Shown piece by piece: positions 49,858 through 58,600 of a DNA stretch of 64,000 nucleotides. The translations under genes and the position numbers were made by a program. Under the pieces are notes generated by a model. The model saw only the letters and a list, made by a program, of their open reading frames with translations, was not told where the DNA came from and searched no databases. Location: contig NZ_CP032311.1 of assembly GCF_004803755.1 (NCBI RefSeq), positions 1,380,501-1,444,500 of the forward strand, written 5' to 3'. Numbering within the stretch: position 1 is the stretch's first letter; every line of letters begins with the position of its first letter. Source of the stretch: Pseudomonas sp. DG56-2. Lineage in GTDB: Bacteria; Pseudomonadota; Gammaproteobacteria; Pseudomonadales; Pseudomonadaceae.

Positions 49858-51123
49858 TCAGAAGCGGTAGGTGAGGGAGGCACCCAGACCGTGAGCACTG
49901 TTTTCATATTTGCCGCTGTAGGAGCCTTTGGTTGGACTGCTCAGATCAACCTTGGTGTCCTCTTCCCACAGGTAGGAATAGGCCAGGTCGATCGTCATGT
50001 CGTCTGTTGGGTTGTAACCGGCACCCAGACTGAACACTTTACGATCGCCAGTTGGGATGCGTGGCGAGCGGTCGTGGTTGTTGGTTGGCGACTGGTCAAC
50101 CGAGAAACCGGCGCGCAGGGTCCATTCCTTGTTCAGCTTGTAGGCTGCACCAATGGCGTGCGCCCAGGTGTCATGCCAATTCTGCTCTTCGCTGATCTGG
50201 CCAATTGCTGGGGCGAGTGGGCCAGGAACGCCTTTGTTGTTGACGGTGATGGCTTCCAGGCGGCTCCAGCGGGTCCAGGTGCTACCGGCATAGAGGGTCC
50301 AGTTGGCATCCAGTTCGTGGGTAACCGAGAAGTCGACGGATTCCGGAGTCTTGATCTTCAGCGAGGCGTCGAACTTGCTGCCGCTCAGTGGGCCGAAACC
50401 AGGGCCGCTGATCTTGGTGTCACCTTCGAGTTTGTAGTCGACCATCGAGTGGTAGGTCAGACCCACGCGAGTGCTGTCAGTTGCTTGAACCAGCACACCG
50501 ATGTTGTAACCGATGGCGGTGTCATCACCCGAGATCTTGACCTTGCCGTCATTGCTGCCCGGAGTAAAGCGGTTCAGTGCAGCGGATTCCAGAGTGCCAT
50601 CAATGCGGTTGATGGTTGGACCGAAACCAATCGACACCTTGTCGTTGAAGGCATAGCTGATAGTCGGCTGCAGGGTCACGACTTGAACTTCGCTCTTGCT
50701 GCCGAAGTAACGGCCGGCAAAACCGCTTTCATAATCGGTGACCAGGCCGAAAGGTACGTACATACCTATACCGAAAGCCCAGTGCTCATCGATAGGTTTG
50801 ACGTAGAACCCCATAGGGACGCCGACAAACGGCACCATGTCGCCGTCGTTGCTACCACCGAAGGTGCCTTGGCCATTCTTGATGTCGGTTTTGGCAATAA
50901 TGGCTGCGCCACCAACGGTGACTTGTTCGCGCTTGAGGCGCGACATACCGGCAGGGTTGCCGAATACAGTGCTGGCATCATCGGCAGATGAGGAACGCCC
51001 CGCAAAGCCTGTGCCCATACCGCTGACGCTTTGTTCGTTGAGGGCAAAGCCACTCGCGAACAGTTGGGTCGAAGCGAGCGTGACGGCCAGGCCAAGAGAG
51101 GTTTTGAGCATTACTTTTTTCAT
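49858..51123 (-). CDS. fadL: Long-chain fatty acid outer membrane transporter FadL
   Basis: 421-residue outer membrane barrel for long-chain fatty acid and hydrophobic substrate uptake. Signal peptide MKKVMLKTSLGLAVTLASTQLFA, then the hatch region GFALNEQSVSGMGTGFAGRSSSADDASTVFGNPAGMSRL with the NPAGM motif typical of FadL. The C-terminus is a strand ending LTYRF. Pseudomonas has several FadL paralogues, so the exact substrate is unclear. Confidence 0.9.
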   Translation of the reverse strand: MKKVMLKTSLGLAVTLASTQLFASGFALNEQSVSGMGTGFAGRSSSADDASTVFGNPAGMSRLKREQVTVGGAAIIAKTDIKNGQGTFGGSNDGDMVPFVGVPMGFYVKPIDEHWAFGIGMYVPFGLVTDYESGFAGRYFGSKSEVQVVTLQPTISYAFNDKVSIGFGPTINRIDGTLESAALNRFTPGSNDGKVKISGDDTAIGYNIGVLVQATDSTRVGLTYHSMVDYKLEGDTKISGPGFGPLSGSKFDASLKIKTPESVDFSVTHELDANWTLYAGSTWTRWSRLEAITVNNKGVPGPLAPAIGQISEEQNWHDTWAHAIGAAYKLNKEWTLRAGFSVDQSPTNNHDRSPRIPTGDRKVFSLGAGYNPTDDMTIDLAYSYLWEEDTKVDLSSPTKGSYSGKYENSAHGLGASLTYRF

Positions 51124-51176
51124 TATTAGAACTCCTTGATATCTCCGGGGCGAAAATTACCAACATTTGGCCCGCA

Positions 51177-51188
51177 GCGCTATAGCGC
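51177..51188. promoter_or_regulatory. GCGCTATAGCGC palindrome upstream of fadL
   Basis: Perfect 12-base palindrome centred 59-60 bases upstream of the fadL ATG, where an operator could lie. It does not resemble the PsrA motif. The bound factor is unknown. Confidence 0.3.
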
Positions 51189-51270
51189 CGTATCGCAGGA
51201 GATAGAGCGGTTTTGTAGGACAATCCGACCAAATTCGTGAGATTTTTCTGAATATGGAAATTGGTGATTG

Positions 51271-51753
51271 CTAGCAGGCTTGGAGGGTCACGGGGGCGAC
51301 GCAGTTTTGCCAAGCGCAGGTAAAGTCGCGCAGGCGTCCTTGAGGGTGAAATGTTTGGCGCCAAATTCGTGCCAGACCCAAGAGGTCGTCGGCAGCAGGA
51401 AGTGTGGGGGCTTGTTCCTCGATGAGCATCCAGGCAATGGCTGTGGCGTAGCGAAGGTTGACCGTCAGCTCCAGGTGCGGGCCGCTGAGGAAGGCGTGCT
51501 GGCTGGCCAGGCCGCGGACCAGGCTGGCCAGTTCGGGGTCACGGGCGAGGAACTGATCCCAGACGCTTTGGTGGCGCATTTCGCCGATACGGTAGAGGCC
51601 GTGGCCGCGTCGATCGTGTAGCGCGGAGCCGAGGGCGGATTGGCTGGCGGCAACACCCAGCAACAATGCTTCAGCGCTTGCGCAGTGTCGGCCCAGGTAA
51701 ATCAGGGTCGGGCGGATGACAAATTCGCTTAACTCGCTCGCGGCGATACCCAT
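51271..51753 (-). CDS. Lysozyme-like phage-protein homologue, catalytic Glu apparently absent
   Basis: 160-residue soluble protein. Its pattern (AEALLLGVAASQSALGSALHDRRGHGLYRIGEMRHQSVWDQFL, NLRYATAIAWMLI, LPAADDLLGLARIWRQTFHPQGR) resembles a phage protein family with a transglycosylase-type fold, in which the corresponding spot reads LVES-x-L-x-HR and supplies the catalytic Glu. Here it is ASQSALG. This family assignment is from memory. The start at 51753 (MGIAASELSEF) has GAGGG upstream. It is a lone gene without phage neighbours. Confidence 0.55.
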   Translation of the reverse strand: MGIAASELSEFVIRPTLIYLGRHCASAEALLLGVAASQSALGSALHDRRGHGLYRIGEMRHQSVWDQFLARDPELASLVRGLASQHAFLSGPHLELTVNLRYATAIAWMLIEEQAPTLPAADDLLGLARIWRQTFHPQGRLRDFTCAWQNCVAPVTLQAC

Positions 51754-52029
51754 AACACCCTCGAACATTGTTTTGGCCGGCGGACACTGGAGCTTGGCAG
51801 CTGGTGAGTCGGACAGGCCCGCCGGAAGCGGTGATGGCCGCTTGAGTTGAAGTGTAGTGTCATATTCGCGGTGTAAAGGCCTGTTTTTAAAACATTTTCA
51901 GCTTTTGGTTATAAATCATATGCCGTGTGGTGATTAGCGCTTCGCTTGCTATGGGCATAAAAAGGGTTCTTCGAGTTATCCCTGGTGGGTGATTCTGGGA
52001 GTGGACTGGGCGGGACTGGGATTTGAGGC
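51754..52029. other. Gene-free region
   Basis: No gene supported. Contains an AT-rich stretch (51880-51965) with TATAAATC-like words that may hold a promoter, but no operator or RNA gene is recognised. Confidence 0.4.
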
Positions 52030-52310
52030 TTATCCGTTCAGTGCGGCGCCGCTGTCGGCCCCTTCCGCCCTTACGGCGGGTCCCTTTTGTCTTGGCAAAA
52101 GGAACCAAAACCGCTTGCTCCTGCATACGGCCCTACGCTGCGCTTCGGGTCCCCTCGCTACGGCACCTTCCAGGGCCACGCGGCCTACGACTTGCTTCGC
52201 CAAGTCTACGTCTCGCGTCTTCGGCTAACGCCGAAGGTGCTGCGCACCGCCCCTACAGGCACCTCCACTCGGCCTGCTGAAGTCGCACTCCACGGCGCCT
52301 GAGCTGACGT
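52030..52310. repeat. Dispersed Pseudomonas-type intergenic repeat
   Basis: The stretch from CCTTTTGTCTTGGCAAAAGG (52083-52102, 7-bp hairpin) through CTTCGGCTAACGCCGAAG (52219-52236, second hairpin) is familiar as a dispersed repeat found in many Pseudomonas genomes (R178-type in P. fluorescens SBW25, from memory). It explains the GC-rich short ORFs in several frames; none is a real gene. Confidence 0.55.
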
Positions 52311-52315
52311 GCATG

Positions 52316-52357
52316 AAGATCAAGATCCAGATCCAGATCAAGATCAAGATCAAGATC
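52316..52357. repeat. Hexanucleotide repeat (AAGATC/CAGATC)x7
   Basis: Seven tandem 6-base units: two AAGATC, two CAGATC and three AAGATC. Directly follows the dispersed repeat. Such arrays vary in copy number between strains. An ORF on the minus strand through it would encode DLDLDLDL, but shows no other coding sign. Confidence 0.9.
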
Positions 52358-52438
52358 AGGTTGTGGATTAGCTCGCAGTCTCAATCCCCAAGCAGTCCAG
52401 TCAGGGGTTGTAGTCGCCGGGATTCCGTAACGAGTTAT

Positions 52439-52466
52439 AAAAAAGCCCCGCGAGAGGGCGGGGCTT
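52439..52466 (-). terminator. Rho-independent terminator of the 74-residue gene
   Basis: AAGCCCCGC (52443-52451) pairs with GCGGGGCTT (52458-52466). The A-run at 52439-52444 reads as T on the minus strand, just downstream of the minus-strand stop at 52491. Confidence 0.9.
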
Positions 52467-52490
52467 GAGCTGCTGCTAGCGAAGCGTGAA

Positions 52491-52715
52491 TCAGGCCACC
52501 AAGGCCTGACGGGTACGCTCGATGACCGCCTGAAGCGGTTCGGACTGGCTGTACTGCTCGGGGTACAGACGCTCGCTGTGACGGGCAATGCCGTGCTCGT
52601 TGACCAGGGTGAAACTGAAGCCACCTTTGCGCGATGCCATGATCAAGCAGTTCAGTGGCGCAAATGCCTGGGATAGGGTGCGAATGGCAGCCTGAGTATG
52701 GATAGAGTTAGTCAT
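52491..52715 (-). CDS. Small hypothetical protein
   Basis: 74-residue soluble protein, MTNSIHTQAAIRTLSQAFAP at the start, then a short beta stretch (GGFSFTLVNEHGIARHSERLYP) and a C-terminal helix (LQAVIERTRQALV). The start at 52715 lacks a good Shine-Dalgarno; the longer frame shows no support. A terminator follows, which favours a real gene. No family recognised. Confidence 0.55.
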   Translation of the reverse strand: MTNSIHTQAAIRTLSQAFAPLNCLIMASRKGGFSFTLVNEHGIARHSERLYPEQYSQSEPLQAVIERTRQALVA

Positions 52716-53668
52716 AGTTATTAGATGTTCCTGCAATAGACACGGTTTCGATCCGTGCACACTTAAAACGTTCCAGTAACGCCGGGATTTAGTCGGGGCG
52801 AAGAACCTGACTGGAACAGAGCAGCCAGTTTTGGGCGCATTTATAATGTGGCGCTGGGGCTGACTGGTAGGTACGTCAGAGGGCAGGCAACACACCGGGT
52901 CGAGGTTCTATGCCACGGGGTGAAGATCCTGATCAATCTGCAGGTTGGTTCGGTCAGAGTAATAAGTGGTTTACCTGGGAACCATCAAGTGGGCCGGTCC
53001 TTGTTTCAACAGGTGCGGCTTCAGGGTGAAGTGGACCTGTAAGGACTGCTTTGGCCAGAATTGACTTTCAGCTTGGTACTAACGGCGGCAAGAATACAGC
53101 AATTGCCGTGCCTAGGCAAGCATGCCTGGCTTTTCATTCGGGGAGCCGGCCAGTATCTCGTGTTTTGACCGCGCTGTGAAGGCCTGTGTAACGGGCGAAA
53201 CGCCGCGAACGTGCCAATTTCGTGCGGGGAAGTGCGTTTCTGTACGGTGGTTGTACACACTTGAGGCAGCAGCTGTCACAGCTTTGCAACCGCAGGGGGG
53301 GAGACTGCCAATGACTTGGCTGAACACTTAAGTCAATGAAAAAAAACACTAATTTTAGCTGGTGAAAAAATCGACAGTTTGAGCCAAAGCCCCGTTTCAT
53401 GGGGGTTTGCGGCCCCTTGGAGGGGGTTGTCCACCGAGTTATCCACAGCTTCTGTGGATTGTCCCGAGCGCTTGCTCTAGGACGGGCGTGCTAGGTTTTT
53501 CCGATCTGTCTGACAATCTGTTCGCAGGCATCCGCCAGCTGAAAAAGCGTTGTCCACGGTCAATAACTCAACATGGAAATATTTTGTAAAAAGTATCCGT
53601 GAGGCTCGGGTCATTCTCGGAAAAATGGAGTAGAGTGGCGCGCCTCTCGAGTTGCCTTCGCTGTCGTT
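52716..53668. other. 950-base region without a supported gene
   Basis: No convincing gene. Short frames exist on both strands but lack Shine-Dalgarno support and family patterns. A 6-codon ORF (MTWLNT) with GGGGGAG upstream sits at 53311-53331. The right third is AT-rich and has a hairpin (ATCCACAG-CTT-CTGTGGAT, 53441-53459) within a DnaA-box cluster. A small RNA or regulatory site is possible. Confidence 0.4.
53427..53558. other. Cluster of DnaA boxes
   Basis: One perfect TTATCCACA (53439-53447) and three related boxes: TTGTCCACC (53427-53435), TGTGGATTG (53453-53461, opposite strand) and TTGTCCACG (53550-53558). The perfect box and the inverted one form a head-to-head dyad. The surrounding DNA is AT-richer than the window. 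There is no dnaA, dnaN or rpmH nearby, so it is not the chromosomal origin. A DnaA-binding regulatory site is possible. Confidence 0.5.
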
Positions 53669-54097
53669 ATGAAGTTTCGCGCTAAAATTCCTGCAATTTC
53701 TTCAGTTCCCCCGCCTGTCCCTGAGCCAAAGCGCTTCTCCTTGAAGGTTGCCTTGTGGCTGCTCGACAATCCGCGCCTGGGTGACAATCCGAACGTCAAG
53801 CATTTTGCTGGGCGCTTGCTGAAGCAGCCGGCACGCCAGGGTGTGGTCGTTGCGCAAAGTCGACTTGGGCAGATGCTTTGTCGCGATTGTGGCAATGCCC
53901 GCGACCGGCGTATCGGCCACGACCTGCTGCGCCAGGCCGCTCGAGCGGGTGACCGGCGTGCCCAGCTTGAATTCGGTCGTCTGTGTGCGCTACCGCAGCA
54001 CAATGAACTCGAACAGGCACGCTACTGGCTGGAGCAGGCTTCGTCCCAGGGGTCGCAGGAAGCCAGGCGCTTGCTCAAGCAATTGCCCGATGCCTGA
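53669..54097 (+). CDS. Sel1-like (TPR-like) repeat protein
   Basis: 142-residue soluble protein. After a Pro-rich N-terminus (SSVPPPVPEP) there are two Sel1/TPR-like helical pairs: ARQGVVVAQSRLGQMLCRDCG and RAGDRRAQLEFGRLCALPQHNELEQARYWLEQASSQGSQEARRLLKQ. Such repeats mediate protein contacts. Function unknown. It precedes rmuC by 58 bases. Confidence 0.75.
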   Translation: MKFRAKIPAISSVPPPVPEPKRFSLKVALWLLDNPRLGDNPNVKHFAGRLLKQPARQGVVVAQSRLGQMLCRDCGNARDRRIGHDLLRQAARAGDRRAQLEFGRLCALPQHNELEQARYWLEQASSQGSQEARRLLKQLPDA

Positions 54098-54155
54098 CGC
54101 GGCGCAGCGGCAAGGCTGGTAAGCTCAGGCGCTGATTTCAGGTGGGAGTGTTCGG

Positions 54156-55664
54156 GTGGCAATGGCGTTGGATTTGACCAGCATCGTACTGGGTGTCGTA
54201 GCGGCCACTGTGCCGTGTCTGGGCTGGCTGTTCCAGCAGCAACGGCGTCAGGCCGCGCGCGAAGCGCAGGCGGCGCTGTTGGAGGAGCGCCTGAGCAGCG
54301 CACAGTTGGCCCAGGAAGGTTTGCTCGCTCAACTTGATGCCTGCCGCGACGAAATCAGTGACCTGAGCCAGGCCAATGCCGCCAAGCAGGCGACGCTTGC
54401 TGCTCAAGCCCGTGAACTGGAGTTGCTGCAGATCGAGCGTGACAACGCTCGCGACGCCAGTCATGCCTGGCAGATCGAACGTAACGCCCGAGAGGCAGAG
54501 TTACGCCGCCTGGACGCGCACAGTGCGGCCCTGGCTGCTGAACTGCGTGAGCAGCAGGAAAGCCACCAGCAGCGTCTCAACGACCTTCAGGGCTCTCGCG
54601 ATGAGCTGCGGGCGCAGTTCGCCGAGATGGCGACGAAGATCTTCGACGAACGTGAGCAACGTTTCGCTCAAACCAGCCACCAGCACCTTGGACAATTGCT
54701 CGATCCGTTGAAAGAGCGTATCCAGGCGTTCGAAAAGCGCGTCGAGGACAGCTACCAGCAGGAAGCGCGCGAGCGATTCTCCCTGGCCAAGGAACTGGAG
54801 CGCCTGCAACAGCTGAACCTGCGCCTCAGTGACGAGGCGACCAACCTGACCCAGGCGTTGAAAGGCCAGAAGACTCAAGGCAATTGGGGCGAGTTGATTC
54901 TGGAGCGCGTGCTTGAGCATGCCGGACTGGAGAAGGGCCGTGAATACCAGACCCAGGTCAATCTGAAGAGCGCCGACGGTGAGCGTTTTCAGCCCGACGT
55001 GTTGATCATGCTGCCTGGCGACAAACAGGTTGTGGTCGATTCCAAGGTCAGCCTGACGGCCTATCAGCAATATGTTGCCGCGGATGACAGCGACATCGCC
55101 CAGGCCGCGCTCAAGCAGCATGTGCTGTCGTTGCGCAATCATGTCAAAGGCTTGTCCGGCAAGGACTACAACCGCCTGGAAGGCTTGCATAGCCTGGATT
55201 TCGTCTTGCTCTTCGTGCCAATCGAGGCGGCATTCTCCGCTGCGCTGCAGGCCGAACCGAATCTGTTTCAGGAAGCCTTCGACCGCCAGATTGTGATTGT
55301 CAGTCCAACCACACTGTTGGCCACCTTGAGGGTGATCGACAGCCTGTGGAAGCAGGAGCGCCAAAGCCAGAACGCGCGGGAGATTGCCGAGCGTGCCGGC
55401 TGGCTGTACGACAAGTTTGTGCTGTTCATCCAGGATCTGGACGAACTCGGCAGTCGCTTGCAACAGGTAGATAAGGCCTACAGCGCGGCGCGCAACAAAC
55501 TCTGTGAGGGGCGTGGCAACCTGATCAGCCGTAGCGAGCAGCTTAAATTGCTGGGCGCGCGAGCGAGCAAAAGCCTGCCGGCAGATTTGCTGGAGCGGGC
55601 CATGAGCGAAGGCGACCCGTTGGCCGCCAGTGCCCTTACTGGACCAGACTCAGGTGCCGATTGA
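54156..55664 (+). CDS. rmuC: DNA recombination protein RmuC
   Basis: 502-residue membrane-anchored protein. One N-terminal helix (VLGVVAATVPCLGWLF), a coiled coil of about 180 residues (Gln/Glu/Arg-rich), then the RmuC domain with GNWGELILERVLEHAGLEKGREY, FQPDVLIMLPGDKQVVVDSKVSLTAY and QIVIVSPTTLLATLRVIDSLW. Reported to limit inversions at short repeats in E. coli. The start is GTG 54156 (spacing good) or ATG 54162. It ends 29 bases inside the opposing kinase gene. Confidence 0.93.
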   Translation: MAMALDLTSIVLGVVAATVPCLGWLFQQQRRQAAREAQAALLEERLSSAQLAQEGLLAQLDACRDEISDLSQANAAKQATLAAQARELELLQIERDNARDASHAWQIERNAREAELRRLDAHSAALAAELREQQESHQQRLNDLQGSRDELRAQFAEMATKIFDEREQRFAQTSHQHLGQLLDPLKERIQAFEKRVEDSYQQEARERFSLAKELERLQQLNLRLSDEATNLTQALKGQKTQGNWGELILERVLEHAGLEKGREYQTQVNLKSADGERFQPDVLIMLPGDKQVVVDSKVSLTAYQQYVAADDSDIAQAALKQHVLSLRNHVKGLSGKDYNRLEGLHSLDFVLLFVPIEAAFSAALQAEPNLFQEAFDRQIVIVSPTTLLATLRVIDSLWKQERQSQNAREIAERAGWLYDKFVLFIQDLDELGSRLQQVDKAYSAARNKLCEGRGNLISRSEQLKLLGARASKSLPADLLERAMSEGDPLAASALTGPDSGAD

Positions 55665-58600
55665 GCAGGGCGCGCAACGCGGCTGGCTTGACCGGCTTGG
55701 CCAGGTAGTCAAGGCCTGCAGCATGCACTTGCGCGACGGTTTCACTGCGACCGTCGGCGCTGATCACCACACCGGGAACGGGTTCGCCAAGGCTTTTGCG
55801 TAACCAGGCCATCAACTCTGTGCCGGTATCGCCTTCGTCCAGGTGATAGTCGACCAGGACCAGGTGCGGGCGCAGGCCCTCTTCCAGGAGTGCTTGGCAT
55901 TCATTCCTGTTGCGGGCTGTCCAGACCTGGCAGCCCCAGCGGCTGAGCAGGCTGTTCATACCGATCAGAATGCTGTCTTCGTTGTCCACGCACAGCACCT
56001 GCAAGCCGGCCAGGGGCTGTCCGGCTTGCTCGGTCGGCGCGCTGACCACAGCGGCAGGTGTTGTCGCCAGGGGCACACTGACCCGGAAGACACTGCCCTT
56101 ACCGGGCCAGGAGCGTACTTCCAGGCTATGGCCAAGTACGCGGCACAGGCCGTCGGCAATGGCCAGCCCCAGACCCAGGCCTTTTTCCGCGCGCGTCTGA
56201 TGACTGTCCAGGCGCTTGAACTCTTCGAAAATCACTTGCAGCTTGTCGTCGGCAATTCCGGGGCCACGGTCCCAGACTTCCAACCACAACTTGCCGGCGT
56301 TGCGACGCACCCCCAGCAGAATCGGGCCCTTGCCATAGCGGAAGGCGTTGGTAAGGAAGTTTTGCAGGATGCGCCGCAGCAACTTCATGTCGCTGTGCAC
56401 CCGTAGGCGGCTGCCACGCACGCGAAAGTCCAGGCCTTGTTGCTGGGCCAGGACCTTGAATTCGGCGCCCAGGGTGTCGAACAGTTCGTTAAGGGCGAAC
56501 GGCTTGGGATCGGGATTGATCTTGCCGTTTTCCAGGCGCGAAATGTCGAGCAGATCACTGATCAATTCTTCTGCCGAGCGCAACGAGCTGTCCAGATGCT
56601 GGACCAACTGCTGGGCGTCCGCTGAGAGCCCGTCGCCTTGATGGGAGAGGGCGGCGGAGAACAACCGTGCAGCGTTCAATGGCTGCATCAGGTCATGGCT
56701 TACGGCAGCCAGGAACCGGGTTTTCGACTGGTTGGCGGACTCGGCATGACTCTTGGCCTCGGTCAGCGCCTGGTTCAATTGCGAGAGCTCCTGGGTGCGC
56801 TCGGTGACCCGTTGCTCAAGGCCTTCGTTGGCATCCTTGAGCGCTTGCTCGGCTTCGCGGAACGGGGTGATGTCGGTGAAACTCATGACAAAGCCGCCGC
56901 CAGGCATTGGATTGCCGATCAGCTCGATGACGCGACCGTTGGGAAACAGCCGCTCCGAGGTATGCGCGCGGCCCTGACGCATCCAGTGCAGGCGGCGGGC
57001 TACGTGAACCTGGGCTTCACCCGGCCCGCAAAGACCGCGCTCGGCGTTATAGCGGATGATATCGGCAATCGGTCTGCCGACACTGATAAGGCCGTCCGGG
57101 TAGTTGAACAGCTCCAGATACCGGCGATTCCAGGCTACCAGCAGCAGGTTCTGATCGACCACGCTGATGCCCTGGCTGATGTTTTCGATGGCGCCTTGCA
57201 GCAGTGCGCGGTTGAACTGCAGGACTTCCGAGGCTTCGTCGGCGATGCGCACGACATCCTCAAGCTGCATATCACGGCCTTCGATGGCCGCCTTGACCAC
57301 GGCTCGGGTCGAGGACGCCCCCAGCACGCCCGCCAGCAGGCGTTCGGTATGCTCGATCCAGTCACCGTCGGCATTCTGGTTGGGGTTGAAACCCTTGCCC
57401 TGGCGGTAGGCAAAACGGATGAAGCTCTGGCGCGCGCGTTCTTCACCGACAAAACGCGCGGCAAGGTGCAGCAGGTCGTCAATTTGCACCGCCAGCAGCG
57501 AGCGACTGTTGGGGCGGGCACTGGTTTGCTGACCAATGAAGCGGCCGGCCTGCCAGTGTTCGGAAACGCGGGTGCGCGACAGGATCGAGACCCAGGCAAA
57601 CAGCGTGAAGTTACCCGCCAGCGACAACACGACACCTTGGGTTAGCGGCGTGATCGGCAGGTTCAACGGGTTGCCATGCAGCCAGGCCAGGCCAGGAAAC
57701 AGGTCCAGTGACCAGCCTACGCTATGGGCGGCGATCGGCAGGACCAGGGTATAGAACCAGAGGAAAATCCCCGCTGCCAAGCCTGCGAACACGCCCCGGC
57801 GGTTGGCCTGTTTCCAGTACAGGGCACCGAGCATTGCTGGCGTCAGCTGGGTTACTGCGGCAAAGGCGACCTGGCCGATGGTGGCCAGGCTGGCCGTGGA
57901 GCCGAGCAGTCGATAGCTGACATAGGCCAGCAGGAGGATGGCGACAATGGTCACCCGGCGTACCGACAGCATCCAGTGACGGAACACTTCGAATGGACGC
58001 TCGGCGTTGTTGCGCCGCAGCAACCACGGCAGCAGCATGTCGTTGGACACCATGGTCGACAGGGCCACGGCTTCGACGATAACCATACCGGTGGCGGCAG
58101 AGGCACCGCCGATGAACGCCAGCAGCGCCAGGGTCGGATGTGCTTCGGCCAACGGCAGGCTGATGACGAACGAGTCGGGTATGACTCCTGGCAGGAGCAT
58201 TTGTCCGGCCAGGGCAATAGGCACCACGAACAGCGCCGCAAGAATCAGGTACGTCGGGAATACCCAGCGCGCCAGGCGCAGATCCTGCGGTTCAATGTTT
58301 TCGACCACGGTGACGTGGAACTGTCGCGGCAGGCAGATGATCGCCATCATCGCCACCCCGGTCTGGACCACCATCGAGGGCCAATTGACGGTTTCGTTCC
58401 AGAATCCTTCCAGGCGCGGCGCCAATTTCGCTTGGCTGAACAGGTCGTCGAAACCGTCATACAGGTAGAAAGTAACGAAGATACCGACGGCCAGGAATGC
58501 CAGCAGTTTGACCATCGATTCGAAGGCGATGGCCAGGACCATGCCGCGGTGGTGTTCGGTGACATCCAGGCTGCGGGTACCGAACACGATGGAGAACAGT

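Noticed and set aside
52253..52624. Minus-strand frame encoding a DLDLDL repeat
   Set aside because: It arises from the hexamer array, runs through a terminator and overlaps a better-supported small gene in another frame.
53122..53331. 69-codon frame in the gene-poor region
   Set aside because: No Shine-Dalgarno before its ATG and no family pattern. Only the last six codons, with their own GGGGGAG, were kept as a note.
53427..53558. Chromosomal origin of replication
   Set aside because: DnaA boxes are present, but rpmH, dnaA, dnaN, recF and gyrB are absent, and these flank oriC in Pseudomonas.
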